From a virus: 36,565 nucleotides of DNA. The notes below the pieces were generated by a model. The model saw only the letters and a list, made by a program, of their open reading frames with translations, had not been told where the DNA came from and made no database searches. The translations under genes and the position numbers were made by a program. Where the stretch lies: positions 1-36,565 of the IMG/VR virus record IMGVR_UViG_3300030331_002896, one strand, 5' to 3'. This document shows, piece by piece, positions 6,942-11,969 of this stretch (positions are counted from its first letter, which is position 1; each line of letters opens with the position of its first letter).

Positions 6942-6986
6942 GATTGAAATCTCCGAAAAGAGGTGAAAAAGTGATTCGACAAGGGT

Positions 6987-7014
6987 AAGCTACCATAACT
7001 GGCTGCGATTGCAA
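6987..7014 (-). promoter_or_regulatory. Promoter of the CobS-like operon
   Basis: Minus strand: TTGCAA (7014-7009), 16-nt spacer, then TGG plus TAGCTT (6992-6987), an extended -10 layout. The predicted start near 6980 leaves a leader of ~39 nt with GGAG before the TTG start codon at 6941. Confidence 0.6.
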
Positions 7015-7215
7015 GCCCTTAGAGCGGTATTTTCTGAAAATAGTTCATCTTTTTTCTAAGTCCTGTAATACCAAGGGTTTACAACCAAATGTTGATAGTA
7101 GACCGTAAGTCCTTGCCCTGTAGGGACTTATGGCACACCCCCGCCAGGCGCCCCAGAATGGGGGTTATCGGACCCAAAAAAATTCAGAATTTTTCCATTT
7201 TATCGTCCTAAGCCC

Positions 7216-7243
7216 TTGACATTCCAGCCAGTTATGGTAGCTT
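7216..7243 (+). promoter_or_regulatory. Promoter of the CobT-like operon
   Basis: TTGACA (7216-7221), 16-nt spacer, then TGG plus TAGCTT (7238-7243). Position 7250, the A of the ATG, lies 7 nt after the -10 box, so transcription probably starts at or next to the start codon. Confidence 0.65.
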
Positions 7244-7249
7244 ACTCGT

Positions 7250-9541
7250 ATGACCATTTCTGCAAATACCGTTTCCCTCTCCAATACTCTCATCGATTCC
7301 AAGTCAATTCTCTCCCGCCTCCTGGCCGGTGAGAATATCGACGTTCAGCACCAGAACGTCCATACCGCTTCGTTCGATGTCCAGAACCGCGTGCTTACCC
7401 TGCCCATGTGGAATAACATGACCAACGAGCTCTACGATATGCTCGTCGGTCACGAAGTCGCTCACGCGCTCTTCACTCCTGCCGGCATGGATCCTCTCAT
7501 GGCCGCAGTCGCCACGATCAACAGCCGCGACTTCGCAGCTGCGAAGGATTGCCTCAACATCGTCGAAGACGCCCGCATCGAGCGGCTCATGAAGGATAAG
7601 TTCCCGGGCCTGGTCCGGGACTTTCGCATGGGCTACGACCGTATGCACACGGATGGCATCTTCGGTGATCTTCCCGCTTCTTCCGTCGGCATGCCCCTGA
7701 TGGATCGCGTCAACCTCCACTTCAAGCTCGAAGACCGATACGCGGTCTCGTTCAACGCTGAAGAGCAGGATCTCGTCAACCGAATCGCAGTGGCGACTGA
7801 ATGGTCCGAAGTTGTCGATCTCGCCCGCGAGCTCTACGACATGTCGAAGCTCGAACAGGACGAGAAGGAGCAGGAGCAGGAAGAATCCGAATCCGGCCAG
7901 ACTCCTGAGAAGGGCCAGTCCGGCAACGGCGGTTCTCCTTCGCCCTCGAACGAATCGACTGACGACGATTCCGAAGGCGAAGACGGTAAGGGCTCGGGCG
8001 GTGACGCCGGCGACGACGAAGATGTCAACGGTACTCCCGAAGGCAGCGAGTCCGGTGACGGTGACGACACCGGCGGATCGATGGACGACGACACCGACAC
8101 CGGCGAGTCTGCTGACTCCGATGAAGTCGATGGTACTGCCGCGTCCGGCCGCGAAGCGGGCGATACTGGTTCCACGCTGCAGCGTTCCACTACCCAGCAG
8201 GGTATGGAAGAAGCGCTCGTCGATAAGGACCGAGCCGAAGACGAGCATCCCGCTCTCTACGGACAGCTTCCCGTGCGAATGGATGTCGATAAGGTGATCG
8301 TGCCCGCGAGCGAGATCACCAAGGAGCTCTCTCAGAACCTGACCATCGATCAGAAGATCGCCATCAAGGCCTACGCCGATACCTTCCTCCGCGATCAGAA
8401 GCTTCTGATCAACGTCATGGCGAAGCAGTTCGACATGAAGAAGGCCGCGGACGTTGCCCGCAGGGCGCAGATCTCGAAGACTGGTGTTCTCGATACCGTC
8501 AAGATGGTCAACTACAAGTTCTCGGAAGACATCTTCCGCAAGAACACGATTCTGCCCAAGGGTAAGAACCACGGCATGGTCGTTCAGATCGACTGGTCTG
8601 GATCGATGGATCAGCAGATGGGTGATACCATCCAGCAGGCCATCAACCTCGTCATGTTCTGCAAGCGAATCGGAATTCCCTTCGCGGTCTACGGTTTCAC
8701 CACTGGATGGGATCGCCGTAGTTACGATGCTCCCGAAGCAGTCGGTTCGATCACCAAGGGCAGCAAGAACTTCAAGGTTTCCGGTGACGGATTCCGTCTT
8801 CTGGAGATGAGTTCTTCGAACCTCAGTCCCACCGATTACGCTCAGTCGCTGGTCAACATGGTCACGCTCATGGATTACTTCAACATCAACGGCGGCCGCC
8901 GCAAGAGCAAGGCGCGAGTCTTCACCCCGAACGACTACTACTGCATCGGTCGTCGTCTGGGTCTCGGTGGTACTCCTCTCGACGAGGCCATCGCCGCGAC
9001 TGCTCCTCTGATCATGCGAATGCGTGACGCCGGCGTCCAGCACCCCACCGCCGTGTTCCTCACGGACGGATGCTCCGGTTCTGGTCCGATCAGTTACTAC
9101 GGTGCTGCACTTAACGGGTCCGAAGGTGGATACTACCGCGATGCGATTCTGAAGATCGGAAACAAGGTCGTCGAAGGTAAGAAAGACACCGATCGACTCC
9201 TGAACTGGCTTCGACAGGCCACGGGATGCCGCACCATCGGGTACTTCCTGACTGACAATGGTCACTACGCCACTCAGTACATGAACGACCACGACAAGGC
9301 TACCAAGGCCCTCGAAGACTTCCAGAACAACAAGTACGTTGCACTGACCGACTACCCCGGATACGATCACTACTTCGTCTTCGATCCCAAGATCAACGGA
9401 CGAGCACTGAATGCTTTCGACAATCTCCCGGAGAACGCCTCCGCGGCACGAGCGAAGACCGCATTCATCAAGCAGGCTGCTGCGAAGAAGGCCGAACGCA
9501 GTATGCTCACCACCCTGGCCGGTAACTTTGCGGAGGTCTGA
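7250..9541 (+). CDS. cobT: CobT-like HExxH/VWA protein, 763 aa
   Basis: Domains in order: an N-terminal region with a zinc-protease-like HEVAHALFTP site (residues ~72-81; VGHEVAHALFTPAG) and a downstream DCLNIVEDARIE segment supplying possible acidic ligands; a long acidic Gly/Ser/Asp/Glu linker (~205-320); a helical domain; then a VWA domain from ~440 with the MIDAS motif DWSGSM and later GGTPLDEAI and FLTDGCSGSG. This matches the CobT-like metallopeptidase/VWA partner of CobS-like ATPases in T4-like marine phages. Bacterial CobT works with CobS in cobaltochelatase, but the HExxH site suggests proteolysis or another remodelling role here. No ribosome-binding site precedes the ATG, which lies at the predicted transcript start. 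GC and codon use are higher than in the structural genes. Confidence 0.85.
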   Translation: MTISANTVSLSNTLIDSKSILSRLLAGENIDVQHQNVHTASFDVQNRVLTLPMWNNMTNELYDMLVGHEVAHALFTPAGMDPLMAAVATINSRDFAAAKDCLNIVEDARIERLMKDKFPGLVRDFRMGYDRMHTDGIFGDLPASSVGMPLMDRVNLHFKLEDRYAVSFNAEEQDLVNRIAVATEWSEVVDLARELYDMSKLEQDEKEQEQEESESGQTPEKGQSGNGGSPSPSNESTDDDSEGEDGKGSGGDAGDDEDVNGTPEGSESGDGDDTGGSMDDDTDTGESADSDEVDGTAASGREAGDTGSTLQRSTTQQGMEEALVDKDRAEDEHPALYGQLPVRMDVDKVIVPASEITKELSQNLTIDQKIAIKAYADTFLRDQKLLINVMAKQFDMKKAADVARRAQISKTGVLDTVKMVNYKFSEDIFRKNTILPKGKNHGMVVQIDWSGSMDQQMGDTIQQAINLVMFCKRIGIPFAVYGFTTGWDRRSYDAPEAVGSITKGSKNFKVSGDGFRLLEMSSSNLSPTDYAQSLVNMVTLMDYFNINGGRRKSKARVFTPNDYYCIGRRLGLGGTPLDEAIAATAPLIMRMRDAGVQHPTAVFLTDGCSGSGPISYYGAALNGSEGGYYRDAILKIGNKVVEGKKDTDRLLNWLRQATGCRTIGYFLTDNGHYATQYMNDHDKATKALEDFQNNKYVALTDYPGYDHYFVFDPKINGRALNAFDNLPENASAARAKTAFIKQAAAKKAERSMLTTLAGNFAEV

Positions 9542-9634
9542 ATGGACACCCAAGAATGCGACTGCCACAGTTGCACCATCGAACGTGAAGAAGAAAACAT
9601 CAACAACACTCCAGAGGACCATTGGGCCATATGA
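9542..9634 (+). CDS. Cys-rich microprotein, 30 aa
   Basis: ATG 9542 directly follows the CobT-like stop (TGA ATG) and has a strong GGAGG site in the end of that gene. Its TGA overlaps the ATG of the next gene (ATGA). The N-terminus carries QECDCHSCTIE (a CxCxxC pattern with a His), likely metal-binding or redox-active, and the rest is acidic. The ribosome-binding site and coupling on both sides support a real gene despite its length. No family is recognised. Confidence 0.65.
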   Translation: MDTQECDCHSCTIEREEENINNTPEDHWAI

Positions 9635-9894
9635 CCACCACCACCGAAATCACCGACTCACTCGAAGCACTGACCGTCCTGTATGATACTCTTCATGCAG
9701 AACAGGACAACCTCTCCTCTGAGGAGATCCTTCAGATCTGCAAGACGATCAACAACAGCGCGTACATCATTCAACTTCTCCAACGTCTGGGTGGCATCTA
9801 CCTCACGGAACTGGAGGAGGAGAACCTCACCGATATCGTGGACCTGACCACTGGTATTGTTTCAACCCTCGAGGGGCTCTATGAAGACGAATGA
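9631..9894 (+). CDS. Hypothetical helical acidic protein, 87 aa
   Basis: The start is taken at ATG 9631 because it overlaps the microprotein stop; the frame could be opened 9 nt earlier at a TTG. The chain is almost entirely amphipathic helix (SLEALTVLYDTLHAEQDNL, NNSAYIIQLLQRLGGIYLTE, LTDIVDLTTGIVSTLEGLYE) and acidic. It looks like a small helical-bundle partner protein. The function is unknown; operon position ties it to the CobT-like protein and the metallopeptidase that overlaps its last 14 nt. Confidence 0.65.
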   Translation: MTTTTEITDSLEALTVLYDTLHAEQDNLSSEEILQICKTINNSAYIIQLLQRLGGIYLTELEEENLTDIVDLTTGIVSTLEGLYEDE

Positions 9895-10288
9895 GCTACT
9901 CAAGATGGTGCGGGACCAGGCCAAGAAACTGAATGTCCAAGTCGTTCTCAGACCCTACAAGACCGTGAAATTCCAAGGAGAGTACTCAGATGGGTATTTC
10001 ATAGAACCAGACATCGAAGGACCGTGGAAGGGGACGCCAGGACGCCTGGTGGTCGCCACTAAGTGTCCCAAGACCGAATGGACATGGACTCTACTGCACG
10101 AATACGTTCACATGATGCAGTGGTTTCGAAACGACCCGATCTTCCTCACAGAAGACTACCTCGAACTAGAGAAGGCCACAGAAAAAGAAACAAGAAAATT
10201 AGCGAAACAATACAACCTCCCAATTAACCTACCTGCAAGAAAGCGGGACTCGGAGTCCTATTTGAAATGGTTAGCAGGTAAGCGTTAG
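9881..10288 (+). CDS. Small HExxH metallopeptidase, 135 aa
   Basis: ATG 9881 has GAGGGG in the preceding gene. The active-site helix TLLHEYVHMMQWF (residues ~69-81) is a gluzincin-type HExxH zinc site, with acidic helix residues afterwards (EDYLELEKATEKETRKLA) able to supply the third ligand. The N-terminal beta strands (NVQVVLRPYKTVKFQGEYSD) and the ~135-residue length resemble SprT/IrrE-type minimal proteases. It is the last gene of the CobT-side operon, so the module has two HExxH proteins. It ends 7 nt before a strong intrinsic terminator. The substrate is unknown. Confidence 0.72.
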   Translation: MKTNELLKMVRDQAKKLNVQVVLRPYKTVKFQGEYSDGYFIEPDIEGPWKGTPGRLVVATKCPKTEWTWTLLHEYVHMMQWFRNDPIFLTEDYLELEKATEKETRKLAKQYNLPINLPARKRDSESYLKWLAGKR

Positions 10289-10295
10289 GGAGTTC

Positions 10296-10323
10296 ACCCG
10301 GTCGCAAGACCGGGTTTTCTTTT
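10296..10323 (+). terminator. Intrinsic terminator of the CobT-side operon
   Basis: CCCGGTC/GACCGGG stem (7 bp) with a GCAA tetraloop, followed by TTTTCTTTT. It closes the operon just before the next late promoter. Confidence 0.92.
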
Positions 10324-10330
10324 ATAAATA
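10323..10330 (+). promoter_or_regulatory. T4-like late promoter TATAAATA
   Basis: Exact TATAAATA immediately after the terminator U-tract, 14-17 nt before the FmdB start codons, with GAGGAG between. The transcript would start close to the ribosome-binding site. Confidence 0.65.
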
Positions 10331-10343
10331 TACAGAGGAGTGA

Positions 10344-10631
10344 ATGATGCCCATATATGATTACCAATGTGAGAAGTGTGAACATGCCTTCGAGAAGAAC
10401 CTCGGCATGGACAACCGCAACCAACCAACAACCGAACCCTGTCCCGAGTGCGGAGAACTCTCCGTGGTGAAGACCATAGGAGGCATGCCTGCACTGGGCA
10501 AACTCCAAGAACTCGACATGACTCGCACGGGTAAACTCCCCCAACATTTCCGGGACAGTATGAACAAGGTAGCAAACTCACCCGGAGTCAAGGGTACTAA
10601 GTGGGGAGACAACCTTTCAAACTTCTATTGA
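10344..10631 (+). CDS. FmdB-type zinc-ribbon protein, 95 aa
   Basis: The N-terminus MPIYDYQCEKCEHAFEK with a second pair PCPECG (residues ~33-38) is the FmdB/CxxC_CXXC_SSSS zinc ribbon. Tandem ATGs sit at 10344 and 10347; the family normally begins MPIY, which favours 10347, and GAGGAG serves both. The C-terminal half (KLPQHFRDSMNKVANSPGVK) is helical and basic. FmdB-like proteins are frequent in phages, possibly as transcription or nucleic-acid-associated factors, but no activity is established. Confidence 0.8.
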   Translation: MMPIYDYQCEKCEHAFEKNLGMDNRNQPTTEPCPECGELSVVKTIGGMPALGKLQELDMTRTGKLPQHFRDSMNKVANSPGVKGTKWGDNLSNFY

Positions 10632-10693
10632 TCCCCCCTCTATGGCCCGCATATAGCCGTTTTATTTTTATTTAAAAAAGGATTTTATACTTT

Positions 10694-10909
10694 ATGACTG
10701 ATTATTTCCATACTACAGTGAACCTCGCAGAAGTCGAAGTCGATCTACTACTTACTGAATCAGAGATCAAGAGGGCATCTCAGAGGGCGATCAAGAACCC
10801 CGATGATATTCCTCTCTCTGGAGGCAAATCATGGCCCGTTGATTGTCCCACAAAAAAATGCTCTATACTAAAGTGGATCATGGGTCGATGTTGCGAATGC
10901 GATAAGTGA
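10694..10909 (+). CDS. Small Cys-rich protein, 71 aa
   Basis: The ATG at 10694 lies after an AT-rich gap with AAAGGA about 12 nt before it. The first 45 residues are charged and helical (LAEVEVDLLLTESEIKRASQ). The last 21 have five cysteines (CPTKKCSILKWIMGRCCECD), a possible zinc site. Its AAGTGA end overlaps the GTG start of the DUF2061 gene. The gap before it (10632-10693) holds only AT-rich sequence. No family is recognised. Confidence 0.6.
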   Translation: MTDYFHTTVNLAEVEVDLLLTESEIKRASQRAIKNPDDIPLSGGKSWPVDCPTKKCSILKWIMGRCCECDK

Positions 10910-11136
10910 ACTTCAAAGAATCTGTTTCGAGAAGTCTTGTCAAAGCCATTGGTTTTAGAATCATTGGTTTTGTCATGTGTGTTTCGTTGATCAAGTGGGG
11001 CAGTATAAATGATATCTTGTTGGCTCTACAGATCAACGCATCTGCACTTGTCTTGTATATCATATATGAACGTGTTTGGAATCATGTAAAATGGGGCAGA
11101 AAAATTGACGATAAAGTGAGTGATATCCCTAAATAG
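10906..11136 (+). CDS. DUF2061 membrane protein, 76 aa
   Basis: GTG start at 10906 overlapping the upstream stop. The sequence SLVKAIGFRIIGFVMCVSLI, then ASALVLYIIYERVWNHVKWG matches DUF2061 (consensus SLxKaitfRiig...yyiHERxW..i.wG), a two-helix inner-membrane family. It carries the expected basic N-terminus and the E-R-x-W signature. The function of the family is unknown; in phages it may modify the host membrane or assist lysis or exclusion, which is speculative. Confidence 0.82.
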   Translation: MNFKESVSRSLVKAIGFRIIGFVMCVSLIKWGSINDILLALQINASALVLYIIYERVWNHVKWGRKIDDKVSDIPK

Positions 11137-11171
11137 TTTGATCGATAAAGATCAAAAAGGGGAGAAATCAA

Positions 11172-11435
11172 ATGGAAGAAGCACTTAGCAACTATTTCAT
11201 TGATTTCATCATGGGTGCATTAGGAACAGCCGTGTTCGCATTGATTGGATTTGTTTGGAAGATCAGTCACAAGGTATCCACTCTCGAAAAGCAAGTGGCG
11301 AACGAGAGAGACTTGAGACAACGGTTGGAGAGATCTGTTCAGAGAGACATCGACAATATCATTGATAATGTTGATAAGAACCGTGAATGGTCTACGAATA
11401 GAATGATGTCGATTGCAAAAGAACTACCCCGTTGA
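11172..11435 (+). CDS. Membrane-anchored coiled-coil protein, 87 aa
   Basis: GGGGAG precedes ATG 11172. Residues ~10-30 (IDFIMGALGTAVFALIGFVW) form one membrane helix. Residues ~33-75 are a coiled coil (HKVSTLEKQVANERDLRQRL, ERSVQRDIDNII). The design matches the 95-aa protein at 15410 (N-terminal membrane helix plus coiled coil) and resembles small phage lysis accessory or holin-like proteins, but no family is recognised. A CTAAATAG element (11129-11136) and a TTGATC/GATCAA hairpin (11138-11155) lie upstream. Confidence 0.65.
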   Translation: MEEALSNYFIDFIMGALGTAVFALIGFVWKISHKVSTLEKQVANERDLRQRLERSVQRDIDNIIDNVDKNREWSTNRMMSIAKELPR

Positions 11436-11445
11436 GGGTATGCGG

Positions 11446-11479
11446 TAAACGCCTTGGGGAACCGGGGCGTTTATCTTTC
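11446..11479. terminator. Hairpin between convergent genes
   Basis: TAAACGCC (11446-11453) pairs with GGCGTTTA (11466-11473) around a GC-rich 12-nt loop, then TCTTTC on the plus strand. It sits exactly between the plus-strand 87-aa gene and the end of the 898-aa minus-strand gene. The U-tract is weak on both strands, so its strength is uncertain. Confidence 0.6.
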
Positions 11480-11969
11480 AGCAGTCCCACTTGCGGAGTG
11501 CGAGGGCCTTTCGAGTTGGTCTTCCCTTCTCGTCCTTCATGGGCCCAGGCATACCACCCATGCGAGCACAGAATGACTTGCGTCTCTTTGCGGCCTTACC
11601 GTCTGGGTTCTTCTTTGCAGTCTTCGCGGAGACAGGAGCCTTCAGATCACTTCCGGGGTTCTCACGTTCGTATGACTTTCGTCCTGCGGCGTTGAGTCCA
11701 CCTTCTTTGTTCTTACCGGCCTTACGTTGCCATGCGGGAGACTTGGCCTCTTCGGAGGTTCCGTTACATCCACAGCCCTCTTCGACTGACTCGGATTTGG
11801 ATTTAGTCCAACTTCCACCCTTGCTCTTGTAGTGCTTGGATGCCCATGCGTTGGCATATGCGGACGGGTACACATCAAACTTTCTCTTTGCGGCGGCGAT
11901 GGATGCTGCCCAGAGTTTGGGGTTGGTTGGTTTGTTCTTCTCTTGTAGATACTGGTTGAAAGACTTCAT
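11478..11969 (-). CDS. Probable nested in-frame gene, 163 aa (C-terminal part of the 898-aa protein)
   Basis: Inside the 898-aa frame, codons for RDKKEET read AAAAAGGAGGAGACG directly before an ATG at 11969. This is a near-ideal ribosome-binding site (AAGGAGGAG) at 4-5 nt spacing. The product starts MKSFNQYLQEKNKP, the same MKSF...(I/L)-x-E leader found at the true N-termini of other late proteins here. It contains the DUF5872-like and DUF6321-like modules. Either this is an internal start giving a second product, or two genes fused by loss of a stop. It should be read as an alternative product of the same DNA. Confidence 0.6.
   Translation of the reverse strand: MKSFNQYLQEKNKPTNPKLWAASIAAAKRKFDVYPSAYANAWASKHYKSKGGSWTKSKSESVEEGCGCNGTSEEAKSPAWQRKAGKNKEGGLNAAGRKSYERENPGSDLKAPVSAKTAKKNPDGKAAKRRKSFCARMGGMPGPMKDEKGRPTRKALALRKWDC

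Larger units (their letters stand above)
6985..7245. repeat. 21-bp perfect inverted repeat pair flanking the divergent promoter
   Basis: The 21 nt at 7225-7245 (core CCAGTTATGGTAGCTT) are found exactly, in inverted orientation, at 6985-7005. Each copy covers the spacer and -10 region of one of the two divergent promoters, about 220 nt apart. A perfect 21-nt match in non-coding DNA implies selection or recent duplication; a shared activator or sigma-factor recognition site is the simplest reading. Confidence 0.9.
6942..7249. other. Divergent regulatory region between CobS-like and CobT-like genes
   Basis: This 308-nt gap has no gene. It is laid out symmetrically: a promoter element at each end (6985-7014 and 7216-7245), then a palindrome inside each (ATTTTC/GAAAAT at 7029-7041; AAAAATTC/GAATTTTT at 7178-7194). 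The centre has AAGTCC...GGACTT (about 7108-7131) and CCCC...GGGG (about 7151-7164) inverted repeats. The inner palindromes could be operators or transcript hairpins. Confidence 0.6.

Noticed and set aside
5421-6947. Long open frame on the plus strand opposite the CobS-like gene
   Set aside because: Shadow of a GC-rich gene. The minus strand carries Walker A/B and sensor motifs in this interval, and the plus frame has none.
5535-9541. Calling the CobS/CobT pair a B12 biosynthesis system
   Set aside because: No CobN or other corrin gene is present, the CobT-like protein has an HExxH site, and phage homologues lack an established substrate. The names indicate family only.
7304-9622. Very long open frame on the minus strand opposite the CobT-like gene
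   Set aside because: It is a mirror of a GC-rich coding frame. The translation is Val/Leu/Arg-rich without motifs, while the plus-strand frame has HEVAH, DWSGSM and a clear acidic linker.
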